64,000 nt of DNA from Novipirellula caenicola. GTDB taxonomy: Bacteria > Planctomycetota > Planctomycetia > Pirellulales > Pirellulaceae. Where the stretch lies: assembly GCF_039545035.1 (NCBI RefSeq), contig NZ_BAABRO010000021.1, positions 34,667 to 98,666 on the forward strand, read 5' to 3'. Every line of letters starts with the position of its first letter. Position 1 is the stretch's first letter. Below, piece after piece: positions 1 through 11,400 of the stretch. The position numbers and the translations under genes are program-made. Below the pieces are notes generated by a model that made no database searches, was not told the origin of the DNA, and was given only the letters and a program-made list of their open reading frames with translations.

Positions 1-53
1 AAGCGGCGGAACAGCACCCCGATGAATACGCAAAAATGAACCAAGCTCAATAA
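1..53 (+). CDS. Possible 3' end of an upstream gene
   Basis: The third frame is open from the window edge to a TAA at 51-53 and reads AAEQHPDEYAKMNQAQ. This hydrophilic tail looks like the end of a real protein; the other two plus-strand frames stop earlier. The protein cannot be identified from 16 residues. If real, it lies just upstream of, and in the same direction as, the lipoprotein gene that follows. Low confidence. Confidence 0.3.
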   Translation, partial: AAEQHPDEYAKMNQAQ

Positions 54-87
54 GCACACAGCTGGTTTTAATACGACATGGTTTGCA

Positions 88-3000
88 ATGATTAGCGAAT
101 CACGGCTACGGCTTAGTTGTCCTTTCTCGTCAGCGACCGCTCTCCGTTTGGGAGCGGTCGTTTGGCTTTTTGTATGGCCGTTGTGTGGTTGCAATCGGTT
201 GGATGACTCACGGTCGTCTGCGACCACCGAGGAAAGGATACTGCGGGCCGACGATTCGGACGGCGTCCATCGTCCGGCCTCGTCCGCAGCGGTGGCACCG
301 GCACCCAAGTCAGCAGAACTCCCGCCGCCGGACACTCTAGCGGACCAGAATCGTCAGCGAACGCTTCAGTTGATTCCCCAGTGGTATGACCGCGGCCAGT
401 TTGATCTGGCTGAACGCTGCTTGACTGATTTGTTGGTCGCCAATCCCGACGATGTCGAAGGCTTGCTGTGGCTAGCACGAATCGAACACGCCACCGGGCA
501 AACGGCGGAAGCGATCGAGATTCTGTCGAGCATCCCTGCGGATGATCCGAACTACGGATTGATGACGCTGGGGACGTCGGCTGATTGGCTGGTCAAACTT
601 GGTCGCTATGACGAGGCGATTGCACGTTATTCTCGCATCGTCCAGCATGACGCAACGATCACGATCGCCCATCGTCACTTGGCGTCACTACTAAACCGGC
701 TGGGGCGACGCCAGCTCGCCACACGACATCTTCGCGCACTCTGTTTGCACGGTGACATCACTCAGGCCGAATTGGCGTCGCTTATCTCGCGGTCCGACCC
801 GTCCATCACCGTCACATCATCGGACGAAAACACTGCCGACGTTCGGCTCGACGAAGCGTGGTTGGGCCCGGTGGGCAAAGCACGGGATTTAGCAGCCCGA
901 GGGGAATTCGACGATGCGATCGAGGTTTTGACGCTCGCAACCACAGCGGGCCGTGCCACAGACGAGAACGCAACACGCGGACCCGAGCCATCGGCGGCCC
1001 GCCGTATTGACCTGACGGCGATCGCGCTATTGGGGCGATTGGCGTTGGATCATGGCAACGCCGAAGCGACTTCCCTTTGGCGAAAGCTCGTCGACGAATC
1101 ACAAATCGAGTTTGCCGATCATTGGTACGCACTGGCTCGATTGGCGATGCAACAGCAAGTATCGGCTGAGACGGTCGCCGCACTGTTGTGCGAAACGGTG
1201 CTTCGCGATCCAACCGATTGGATCGCATTCGGATTATTAGAAAACTGCATGAATCAGTTGGGGCGATCCGAAGCCGAGCAGACGTTTCGGCTGCGTTCGC
1301 TGGCGATCAAACGGTCGATTTTGGCAATCAATGCGGTCAATGAGGGTGATGTCGAGGCGATAGAGCGTATGGCTGCGACTCTCGATACGCTGGGGCGTCC
1401 GTTGGAAGCCAACGCGTGGCGAATGATTCAGCAATATCGTCGCGCCAATAAAGACCCCCACATTCTTGCAGATCTACGACAACAGCGTCGGCAAAGGTTG
1501 GATGCGGGCGACGCGTTTGCCAGCGATGCGTTTGTGCTGGGGCAATTCGCGCGGGACCCCAATGCTGCAGCACTTCGACGCTCGATTCTCCGCGAATCTG
1601 CTTCCTTGAGCGAAGACGCGATAACGTCACTTGAAGTGGCAAAGGGCTGGGCGGAAAACGACGACGATCATCCACCGAGCCCGCCTCGTTTTACCCGTCG
1701 TGCTTCGGACATTGGATTGTCGTTTGAGTATCACAATGCGAACCCGCGAAAGGAACGTGATCTGCAAATTTATGAACAGTTTGGTGGTGCCGTCGCTGCG
1801 TTGGATTACGACCGCAACGGACACATCGACTACTACTTTGTCCAAAGTGCGGGGACACCTTTGGAGTCCAATGGTGCGAGGCCGAACGTTCTGTATTCGC
1901 AACTCGACGAGCGATTCTGTGATGTCACTGAATCGGCCGCTGTGGATGATCGTGGTTATGGGTTGGGCGTTGGCGTCGGCGATCTGAACCAAGACGGTTT
2001 TGACGATTTGGTCGTGTGCAACTTTGGTCGCAACACGGTGTTACTAAATCAAGGCGACGGGACCTTCAAGCGAGCGGCCGCTGGACGCGTCTGGCAGAGC
2101 GACACATGGACGTCGGCGGTGGCGATCGCGGATATGAATGGCGACGCGGTCCCCGATGTGATGGAAGTGAATTATTTAGATGATCCTTTGGTATTCGAGG
2201 TTCCCAAGCGGGATGAACACGGTCGCTACACGGTGTTCCGCGGACCTGAATCCTATCGGCCAGCGGTTGATCGGATGCTATTTCAGAAGTCGGACCAAAC
2301 ATGGGACGCAACTTCGATGACATCGGAGTCATCGGCCGCGCCGGGGCTAGGCGTGGTGATCGCCAATTTCGATTCGGCGGCGGGCAATGAATGTTTTGTC
2401 GCCAACGACACACGTCCAAACAATTTGTGGGTCAGCGAACACGATCGCTGGAACGATGTAGCCAAGCTACGCGGATGCGCTTATTCAAGTCGCGGCGGAA
2501 GTGGCGCTTCGATGGGGATCGCCGCAGCCGATTTCGATCACAACGGTCACCTTGACCTGCATGTCACCAATTTTTACAACGAACCGGTGCATTTCTATCA
2601 ACAAGGCACGAACAACACGTTTGTTGATTCGGTGATCGCCGTCAATCTGTACAACGATTCGATGCCCGTTTTAGGATTTGGGACCACGGCAATTGATTTT
2701 GAAAACGATGGAAATGCCGATCTTGCGGTGTTGAATGGGCATATTGAAGATCTGAGGTTTCGTGATGCACCGTTCAAGATGAAGCCACAAATGTTTGCCA
2801 AGCGTGGCGGTCGATTTCAGTTACAAGCGGCCACCGCGATCTCCACAGATGCCACGAACTATTTCGATACACCCGCACTTGGACGCGTGTTGATTCGGAC
2901 CGATTGGAATCGGGATGGGCGAGTCGATCTGTTGGCGACACACCTGGACCAGCCGGCCGAACTGCTCGAAAACCAAACGGCCAATTCGGGAAATTGGCTG

Positions 3001-3282
3001 CAGTGCGAGCTGGTTGGGACTGATTGTGAACGTACCGCCATCGGCGCCGTGATCACGCTGCAAACCGAGCTTGGCACGTTGAAACAATGGCTCGATTCGG
3101 GCGACGGCTATAGTTGCAGCGATGAACGGATTGTATTCTTTGGCTTGGGGGCTTCCCAACAGATCAAACAACTATCCGTCGAGTGGCCTGATGGTACAAG
3201 CGACCGTCTGTCATCGTTGGCGGTCAACCAGCGAGTTCTGATTGTGCAAGGACAGCCCGCCGATGTTGATGAAGGCGAGTAG
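88..3282 (+). CDS. Lipoprotein with TPR, FG-GAP/VCBS and ASPIC/UnbV domains (CRTAC1-like)
   Basis: A 1,064-residue exported protein. The N-terminus carries a hydrophobic stretch ending in LCGC (Cys35), a lipobox, so lipid anchoring is likely. Residues about 90-470 are helical and TPR-like. From about 540 to 940 there are Asp-rich calcium-loop repeats of the FG-GAP/VCBS kind (DYDRNGHID, DLNQDGFDD, DMNGDAVPD, DFDHNGHLD, DFENDGNAD, DWNRDGRVD), which form beta-propellers. Residues about 985-1055 match the ASPIC/UnbV domain (AIGAVI, SGDGYSCSDERIVFFGLG, VEWPDG). This architecture is frequent in planctomycetes and its role is not established; binding of extracellular ligand or partner is an inference. 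The next gene starts 4 bases after this stop if its first downstream ATG is used, so the two are probably one transcript. Domain calls are firm, function is open. Confidence 0.88.
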   Translation: MISESRLRLSCPFSSATALRLGAVVWLFVWPLCGCNRLDDSRSSATTEERILRADDSDGVHRPASSAAVAPAPKSAELPPPDTLADQNRQRTLQLIPQWYDRGQFDLAERCLTDLLVANPDDVEGLLWLARIEHATGQTAEAIEILSSIPADDPNYGLMTLGTSADWLVKLGRYDEAIARYSRIVQHDATITIAHRHLASLLNRLGRRQLATRHLRALCLHGDITQAELASLISRSDPSITVTSSDENTADVRLDEAWLGPVGKARDLAARGEFDDAIEVLTLATTAGRATDENATRGPEPSAARRIDLTAIALLGRLALDHGNAEATSLWRKLVDESQIEFADHWYALARLAMQQQVSAETVAALLCETVLRDPTDWIAFGLLENCMNQLGRSEAEQTFRLRSLAIKRSILAINAVNEGDVEAIERMAATLDTLGRPLEANAWRMIQQYRRANKDPHILADLRQQRRQRLDAGDAFASDAFVLGQFARDPNAAALRRSILRESASLSEDAITSLEVAKGWAENDDDHPPSPPRFTRRASDIGLSFEYHNANPRKERDLQIYEQFGGAVAALDYDRNGHIDYYFVQSAGTPLESNGARPNVLYSQLDERFCDVTESAAVDDRGYGLGVGVGDLNQDGFDDLVVCNFGRNTVLLNQGDGTFKRAAAGRVWQSDTWTSAVAIADMNGDAVPDVMEVNYLDDPLVFEVPKRDEHGRYTVFRGPESYRPAVDRMLFQKSDQTWDATSMTSESSAAPGLGVVIANFDSAAGNECFVANDTRPNNLWVSEHDRWNDVAKLRGCAYSSRGGSGASMGIAAADFDHNGHLDLHVTNFYNEPVHFYQQGTNNTFVDSVIAVNLYNDSMPVLGFGTTAIDFENDGNADLAVLNGHIEDLRFRDAPFKMKPQMFAKRGGRFQLQAATAISTDATNYFDTPALGRVLIRTDWNRDGRVDLLATHLDQPAELLENQTANSGNWLQCELVGTDCERTAIGAVITLQTELGTLKQWLDSGDGYSCSDERIVFFGLGASQQIKQLSVEWPDGTSDRLSSLAVNQRVLIVQGQPADVDEGE

Positions 3283-3286
3283 ATTA

Positions 3287-5257
3287 ATGGGCAATGGATT
3301 GCATGATTTCGTCTGCACAGCGATGCGACGTTCCAACCGCACCGCTCGCTGGGGCCTGTTGGTCGCTTTATGCGGTTGCTCGTCCTCGGAACCCACTACC
3401 ACTGCGACAAGCTTTCCCGGCGCTGCTGATTGGCAGACGACCGAGCAACTGGTTCGTGTCAGTGCCCCAGCGAACGCGACGTCGACGGCGTCTCCGATTG
3501 CCGAATCTGCCGCATCCGTCGCGATTCAGCAATTGCCGAAGGGCACGGTTGGGACACAAACGTGTGCAGCGTGTCATCCCTCGCAATACGAAAGTTATCT
3601 TGAATCCTCGCACGCTCGTTCGGCTCGCGAGATTGCCAATTCAACGTTGCAGGCGGAAGCCGAATGGAAGCATCCACAATCGGGACGCATTTACGAGGTC
3701 AACGGCACATCGTCGACGATGACACACCGAGAAACGGTGCCAGGAACGAATACGCTGGTTCGCTGGATGCAAGAAGCCGATTTAACATACGAGTTTGGCT
3801 CGGGTACCACCGCCCACACCTATCTGTTTCGTGACGGGGCGTTCGTCTGCGAATCACCGTTGACGTGGTACGCCAAAACGTGTGATTGGGATTTGTCGCC
3901 TGGTTACGAACCGAGATCGCCAATCATGTTTAGCCGAGTGGTCACCACCGGCTGCGTCTATTGCCATGTCGGCAGCATCGATGTGGTGAATCAGAATCCA
4001 AACCAATTCATTGTGCGTGAACCTGCGATCGGGTGCGAGCGGTGCCATGGTGCGGGGGCAACCCATGCCAAGAAGCATCAAAGTCTCGATCAGAACGCCG
4101 CGATCGTCGATGACATCGTCAACCCGGCACGGTTAGCTCGCCGCGAAAGTGAGGCCGTTTGTTCGCAGTGCCATCTGCAAGGTGCTCTGTTTGTCACCGC
4201 GGCGGGAAAAGACGTGTGGGATTTCCGTCCTGGCGACCGATTGTCCGACACCCGCACCGATTTCAAAGTGGCAAACCAGGGCGACGGTTTGCGTATTGTC
4301 GGACACACCGAACAATTGCATGCCAGCCGCTGTTATCAAAATTCGGCGACACTAACCTGCATTGATTGTCACGATCCGCATCGGCACAACCAAGGTGATG
4401 TTCAGCGGGATCGGTACCGCGATGCATGTTTGCAGTGTCATGGCGACGCCAATTGCGGCATCGACCAGATTCAACGGCAACGGACCAACGCAAACGATTG
4501 TTCCGATTGCCACATGCCCAAGGGCGAGACGAATGTCACTCATGCGGCGCTACATCATCACACGATCGGCGTTCATCGTCAGTCGTATCAACGCATCCAG
4601 CAAACGCCGCCGGAGAACGCCCACTTCGCGAGCAACCTCGGGGACGGTGACGGCGGATCCGCTGTTTACCCGATCACGCCCGATCGACAGCTTTCGGCCG
4701 CAGAGCAGGATCGCCGCTGGGCGTTGGCGGTTCACCATTTGGTGTTCAACGATCGCCACGATGATGCGATTTTGCAAGAACTGGCACGGGCCAAACGGGT
4801 GCTGTTGGATTTGCATCGCGGTGGATTGGATGACCGTGAAGTTCGGGCAGCGCTGGCGAAAGATTATCTCGACGCAGGAATGCTCGAACCTGCAAAACAG
4901 CTGGCGACGATGATCGTCGAAAATGAGCCCTCGGCGTCTGACGCAAAAATAAGCGCAATCGATGTGCTGGCACAAATTGCGTTTCGCCAGCAAGATAACG
5001 CGACCGCGATGCAGTGGTATCAAGAACTGACGAAGTACCGACGCGTCGCCGGGGACCACTATCTGCTGGGGGTGTGCCAGATCAACGCCGAGCAGCTTGA
5101 CGAGGCGATCGCCTCGTTACGCCAAGCTCTTCGCATTGCTCCGAATTTGGTTGTCGCGCACGAGCAAATTGCGGTGTTGTTGGATTATCAGGGCGAATCC
5201 GACCAAGCCGCGGCGCACCGAATCGCGGTGCGAGATCTTCGTGCTGCGACGCCCTAA
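3287..5257 (+). CDS. Heptahaem c-type cytochrome lipoprotein with C-terminal TPR repeats
   Basis: About 656 residues. Seven CxxCH haem c motifs are visible: CAACH (93), CVYCH (223), CERCH (250), CSQCH (292), CIDCH (358), CLQCH (381) and CSDCH (405), numbered from the ATG at 3287. The C-terminal third is helical and TPR-like. A second in-frame ATG at 3323 is followed directly by a signal sequence ending LCGC, the same lipobox as the upstream protein. The frame is open up to 3242 inside the upstream gene, but those starts add nothing export-like. The protein probably moves electrons or binds small oxidised or reduced nitrogen or sulfur compounds on the outer face of a membrane; the substrate cannot be read from sequence. 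The pairing with the ASPIC/UnbV lipoprotein suggests a shared complex. Exact start is uncertain. Confidence 0.87.
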   Translation: MGNGLHDFVCTAMRRSNRTARWGLLVALCGCSSSEPTTTATSFPGAADWQTTEQLVRVSAPANATSTASPIAESAASVAIQQLPKGTVGTQTCAACHPSQYESYLESSHARSAREIANSTLQAEAEWKHPQSGRIYEVNGTSSTMTHRETVPGTNTLVRWMQEADLTYEFGSGTTAHTYLFRDGAFVCESPLTWYAKTCDWDLSPGYEPRSPIMFSRVVTTGCVYCHVGSIDVVNQNPNQFIVREPAIGCERCHGAGATHAKKHQSLDQNAAIVDDIVNPARLARRESEAVCSQCHLQGALFVTAAGKDVWDFRPGDRLSDTRTDFKVANQGDGLRIVGHTEQLHASRCYQNSATLTCIDCHDPHRHNQGDVQRDRYRDACLQCHGDANCGIDQIQRQRTNANDCSDCHMPKGETNVTHAALHHHTIGVHRQSYQRIQQTPPENAHFASNLGDGDGGSAVYPITPDRQLSAAEQDRRWALAVHHLVFNDRHDDAILQELARAKRVLLDLHRGGLDDREVRAALAKDYLDAGMLEPAKQLATMIVENEPSASDAKISAIDVLAQIAFRQQDNATAMQWYQELTKYRRVAGDHYLLGVCQINAEQLDEAIASLRQALRIAPNLVVAHEQIAVLLDYQGESDQAAAHRIAVRDLRAATP

Positions 5258-5340
5258 TTAGTTCTTTGTTCGGAAAGTTCTGAACTTTGGTGAGCCGCGG
5301 AACGTAGGCGAATGCCATTTAAATTTGCTCTAGCTGCCGT

Positions 5341-5396
5341 CGCCAGACGGTGGACCACGTTCTGGCGAACGTAGCTACGGCTTGAATCCCACGTTT
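5341..5396. repeat. Dispersed hairpin repeat between convergent genes (copy 1)
   Basis: The gap between the cytochrome gene and the giant gene holds a stem-loop at 5341-5367: CGCCAGA pairs with TCTGGCG and GTGG with CCAC inside it. The segment through about 5396, including GACGGTGGA, GTAGC and ACTTGAA/GCTTGAA-like blocks, resembles 46494-46550. It may end transcription from both sides, or be a REP-like element. There is no T-run. Confidence 0.4.
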
Positions 5397-5420
5397 TTGG
5401 ATCGTCAAACCCGGATCGGG

Positions 5421-8400
5421 TTAGGACAACACGCCCCGGCGACTTTCCAAATCAGCGAGGATCCAATCGGTGTCGTCGTCATCATCCAGCGAAATCTGGT
5501 TGAAAACGTCGTCCACCGCCTCGATGTAGCGGTCGTTGGAACTGCTTTGGATCGGCAACTCACTTTGCGCTGAACTGCCGCGTTGGCCGAGCCGATTCAT
5601 TTCGTTGATCACCAACAACGCATCAAACGCGGTAACGACCTCGTTGGAATCGACATCCAAGTAGTTGCCTCCGGCAGCCAACAATCGTGGTGCTTGACTG
5701 GCTTCTGCATTGGTCAATCCGCGGCTGATCGCATTGATCACCGTCAACGCATCCAGTGCGGTTACCTTGCCATCGTTGTTGACATCGTAACGGTTCACCG
5801 CATTGGTCAGCCCCGTCAAATTGGTCGGCGCATTAGCGGATGTGATTGGCGGGTCAAAGTTGCCGAAGATGGGCAGTGCGGTCTCGTCACCGTACTGGGC
5901 AAACGTGTCATTGCCCAGCGGAGCCGGTGAATAAGCGTCAAACACGTTGGCGGGATTGTTGTCGACTTGGTCCGAGATCCAGAAGAACACTTCCCCTTGT
6001 TCTTTGGGCAGGATGCCTTGGCGGCCTTTCACCCAAATGCCAATGTCATCGATGCCGTCCAAGTTGATATCGCCAACGATCGGGCGATCGGTAAAACCAC
6101 TCAGACCACCGAATCGCTCAAAATCGTCTCGGACGTCCCAGGTAAAGTCGCCGGTACCGTCGCGGTTGGTGTCAAAGATGAACTGGTTGGTGTCGTTGAC
6201 AAAGACGGCCAAATCATCGCTTCCATCGCCGTTAAAATCACCCACGATCGGCAGCCCGTTGTAGTTGGCCGCGATCCTTTCGTTGCTCTCGATTTGATTG
6301 TTCCCATTGGTATCCAAGTACCAAGCTTGACCATCAAACAATCCAATTTCGTCGCCATCCTGTGCCGCACTAAAGTCACCGGCAACCGGGATTCCATTGA
6401 TTTGGTATTGCCCGGGCATGATCGATGCAACATCGCCAACGCCATCGTCGTTGGTATCGATCAGGAAGCTATAGGTGCCGTTGAAACGCCCGTATGCTCC
6501 CAATTTGTCAAATCCGGACGCAATGCCGGTGTCCTTGTCGGCAAAGTTGCCGGTGAATAAGGCGTCGGTCAATTGGCCGAACTGCATGACAAAGTCGCGA
6601 TTGGTCGCATCGTTGTCTTGGCCCTCGGGGTCAAAGACATGGTTTCCGTTGATGTCGACGTAGACAAGGCCTTGGCTGATGGTGCCGAATTCAGGGCGGC
6701 TGTCGACGGTAAAGCGAGCAGCAAAGTCACCGCCGCTGATTCCGTTGCCCGATGGCAGCACAGCCAGCGGAGTTCCCGGAGCCTGGGCCGATGAGTCGCC
6801 GTCCAGCGAGTTACCGGCGGCATCCGAAATCGAATCATCCAACGTCAATGTGTAACGGTCATCGGCTAACAGAGCGGCGAACTGTAGACGCACCACCACT
6901 TGTTCGGGCGATGAACTGACAATGAACGCGTTCTCGATCAAGACTTGTCCACTGTGATCTCCGACCAATTGATAGTTGCTGACGTCTGCTGCGAGTCCAG
7001 GGTCGACCGCTGGCGAACTGAGGCCTGCCGCTGCAGCCGGCCCGCCGGCAAACGTGATCAACAGCGAATCGACCGGGGCGGTTGGGCTGAGGTTCGGTTT
7101 CGAGGCGAACACGGTGTCGCCTGCAGCATAGTCGACTCCGGTAACGGTCGGCGGAGTCGTGTCGAGCAAAATGTTCAAGAAGCTCGGATTGGACACGTTA
7201 CCGGCTAAATCTTCGGCGGTACCCCCGATTTGGCGTTGGCCGTCAAAGGTAAACCCGACGTTCAGATCGGCGGTTGAAATCGCGCGGTATTGACCGCCGG
7301 GCAGGGCATCGTCGCCATCCATTGGAACCGCGACGGTCAATCCGATCGCGGCATCGGAGGCATCGATCACGTTATTGGTGATGCCTTGACCATCGGCATA
7401 CAGCCGCACCAAAGCGTTCGCTTCGGCCGTGCCAACAAATCCCGGGGTTCGCACGTTGGTGATGCGGTCGGATGAACTGCCGATGTTGCTGGGGATGCCA
7501 CTATCGGTCACCGACGGATCCAGCGAAATCGAGGGGGCAGCCGGGGCCGTCGTGTCGATCACCAGATTCAACAGGAAGTCGTGGCTAATGTTGCCCGCTC
7601 GGTCTTCGACTTCGATTTTCAAGTTATGGATGCCATCAGCCAACACGGGCAAGATGGTTTGGGCGTTTCCACTGTTTAGCAGTTGCAAACTTGTAAACAT
7701 CGCGTTGTGCCCGAGAAGCGATGTGCTTGCATCGGCCGTTGCGTCCGCTGCGGAATCGTAAAGCAGCGTCTCGGTCACCAACGTTTGCCCACCGACGACC
7801 CCGGTTTCTGCGCGATTGTAGATGCGATACTTCAGATAATCCGTCAGAAACGCACCGGCGACGGTCAAATCGGGAACCACGGCGTGCAGATCGGCATTCG
7901 CATCGTGGGTGGTCACGCTGACCGCCGGTGTGTTGTCATTGGTGATGTTGTCATCATTGTGTCGACCGCTATCGCTCGCTTCGTCCAAATCCAACAGCGG
8001 CAAATTCGGGTCAAGCGTGTCGACTTCCAAACGGATCGTTTCCGATACGGCTTCGTTGCCAGCCCAATCTTCGATCAATGCGTAAACGTCGTAGACACCA
8101 TCAGTAAGCGGCTCGGCAGTGATCTCCCAAATCCCCAGTCCATCGGTGTCGGTCGCTCCGGGGATACCGGCTTGGACATCGGTAAAGTCCGACCCAACGT
8201 TGCCGGTGCCGATGACTAACAGTTCACCAAAAGTCACTCCGCTGCTGTTCACTTTCTGAGCGAACAGAGTGATGATGCCGTTGGTTTCGCCACGACCTTG
8301 GAAAGCGATCTCTTGAATGTTGGTGACATTGTCGTCGTCGTACATCCCGCTGTCGCTCGATGCCAAGATGTCGATCGTCGTGGTTGGCACCGTCGTGTCG

Positions 8401-11400
8401 ATCTTGACCTGCAGTAAGAAATCGGGGCTGACGTTTCCGGCGCGGTCTTCGATTTCCAATTTGAAGTTGTGGACACCATCGGGGAATGGGGGGCCGGCAG
8501 GATCGTTCAGCACTTGCGTCACGGTTCGCGTCAACGTTCCCAGCGTCGTAAACGTGTTTCCAAATTCGGCGAACGAATCGTAGACCAACACTTCTCCGTT
8601 TCCATCACCGACTCGCCAATACAGTCGGTAGATAACGTCGTTGGGCAGTGGGTTGCCATTGCCGTTGACGGTGTCATCGCCAACCATCTCGAATTGCAGC
8701 AGGTTTTGGCCGGTGATGTTGTCATCGGTGCTGTGGCCGTCATCGTTGATCAAATCCAGGTACGGCGTGTTGGGCACAACCGCATCGACATCGATTACAA
8801 GGGCTTCGCTTGCCGCATTGATGTTACCCGCGACGTCCTCCAGTACGACGGTCAACGAATGCGTTCCGGTGTCGAGCGGTTCGGTGGTAATTTCCCAGTT
8901 GCCTTCGGTGGTCGCGAAGCCTTGGCCGACCAACTCGGTTCCCGAGAAGACTCGCACTTTTGTGTTCGGTTCGACCGTCGTGCCGGCGGGATTGGCTAAT
9001 GCTACGGATTGAATGTGCGTGACATCATCATTGTCGAACATCCCCGTGTCGGCGATGCTCAATAGATCTGGGGCCGCAGCAATGGCCGGAGCAGTGGTAT
9101 CCACGGTAAACAAGAAGGCACCACTGAGCGGGCTGCGTCCAACCACGCCCGCTGCGTCCTGGATGCGTGTCCAAGATTGCACGAGGTAAACATCGTCAGC
9201 CATAGCGGTGGAGGTCGCACTCCATAGCGTTGGGTTCGCCGCATTGACCAGGTTCGCTTCGACAGTGGTGACCGTCCCCGTGGTGGTCGAGGTAAAACTG
9301 AGAATGACTTCTGCACCGGCGACCGCGGTACCCTGGTCGATGGGGATGCTCATGGCGGCAAAGTCAGCCAAGTCGTCCTGGATGACAATGGCCGGAGTGT
9401 TGTCACTGGTGACGTTGTCGTTGTTGAGCATCCCCGAATCGCTTGTGGAACTCAGGAACGGAGTGGCAGGAATCGGAGCCGCAAAACTCTCGATCTCCAA
9501 GTCGTACGTGTTCTGGTCGCCATCGGCGGAGGAGACTTGGACATAGTATTTTTGTTGGGCCACCACAGGAACCACGATTTGCTGACCGCCTGTGACCGCC
9601 GCACCGGCGACAATCAACGTCCCGGACGAATCAAACAAGTTGATCACGACGTCGCCGCCATCGCCATCCAATGGGACTGAGTCGGCGGTGAAATGAGCGT
9701 TGACAATCAGTTTTCCAGTGTCATGAGCGGTGACTTGATACCAATCATCGTTGACAACCCCCGCGGCGCCGCCCGATGGCATTTGGGTCGCGTGCAGCGT
9801 CGCTCGCATCACCGTGATCGCCGGTTCGCTGCCAAGCACCTTTGCCGTGGCCTGCGTGTCGTTGGGTTCGAATTCGTCCGGCAACAGCAACGTGATTCCG
9901 TCTACTTGCAGTAGCTCGAATTCATCAAAGCTGATCGTCTGGTTCGGTTGCACGAGCACGCCACCCGAGTCTCCTTCGGGACCCGGTTGGAGGCTAAAGG
10001 GAGCTCCGCCGAGAATGACGTTCAGTGTGTCGCCGTTTCCTTGCAGCACGCCGATCGGGTTGCCGCCGAAGACGTTGTAGTCGAGTCCACCGGCGGGATC
10101 GGTTGTCACGTTGACAATATCGGGACCGTCGCCCGCTTCGATGCGAACTTGCTCGATGCCCGCAATCGTGTTGACCCCAGCGGACAACCCCCCCGTAATC
10201 GTGAACGCACCGCCAGCGTGGACGGTGGAAATGGTTTCGCCTGCGGAGGTTCCACTGACCAAGATGGTATCCGCGCCGGCTCCTCCATCGATTGTATTGT
10301 TACCGCCACGCGCGTCGATTGTATCGTCACCGTCGCCGCCGTTGATGGTGTCGTCGCCAAGTCCGCCAATCAGCGTGTCATTCCCAGCACCGCCATTGAG
10401 AATCGCATCGGCCGACAAGAAATCATCGCCGCTGCCGCCGTTAAAGGCGATCCCGACAATTGATTCAACGCCCGGTTCGGCTTTGATCACGTCGTTGCCT
10501 TCGTTGCCATTGACGGTCAACAAGTCGGTGTCACTGATGTTGGTGCCCATTAGATTGATATCGTAGGACAAACCTGCGACCTTGATCGGACCGACCAACT
10601 GAACCGCACCCCCGGGGCCAAGTCCGCCAAAGGCGGTGATCAACTCGTCGGTGGTTGTAAACTGAACTGCCGTGGGATCGATCAGTTGCAAGTCGACCAA
10701 GCTCGAACCCGTGCCAACCCCGAAGGCTCTCAGGTTAATCCCCATGCCAGTCAAGGTCGCAACCTCGTCCGTAAAGACGCCTCCGGCTGTCGGGAATCCA
10801 TCTGACAGGAAGATGAGATTGCCGTTAGCGGAAGCGGTTCCAAGTGCGGCAAAGGTCGCAATCGCGGTAGCCAGCGACGCTTCGTAGTTTGTCGAAGCCC
10901 CATCCACCAGCGATTGCAGAGCTTGCACAACATCCAACACTCCATTCGCGTCTGTATCTGCATTCGGCGTTGTGGAAATCTGAATCCCGGGCGCCACAGG
11001 ATCCATGTCGATGTTGGTCGCAGAAGAACCGAAGGCGACGATAGCAACGTCAGCAACGTTTCCTAAGCCGCGGTCGATCAGTTCTTGATTCAGCCGAATG
11101 AATCCTGCAATCTCTGCATCCAGAATGGTGTCGGCGGTTCCGTCGTTGTTGAGGTCGCCGACAGCGGTTCCTGCGAACGTGGATGTCGTGCTTCCGGAAA
11201 CATCAATCGTGAACACGACATCCGGTTGGTTGCCGAGGATCAAGCCTCCTTCTCGGCCGCTGACATTGATGGTGTCGTCCACGGGACGTCCCTCGACCGT
11301 CACCGACTCGGTGTCTCCGTCCGGGCCTGTGCTGAGGTTCAGGATTCGCAGATCGGTGTGCTGCAGGTCGTTGACTTGAAAATTCTCGACTCCCGTATCG

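Noticed and set aside
5274..5288. AAAGTTCTGAACTTT palindrome after the cytochrome gene
   Set aside because: Too short a stem after allowing for a loop, with no T-run; not called as a terminator.
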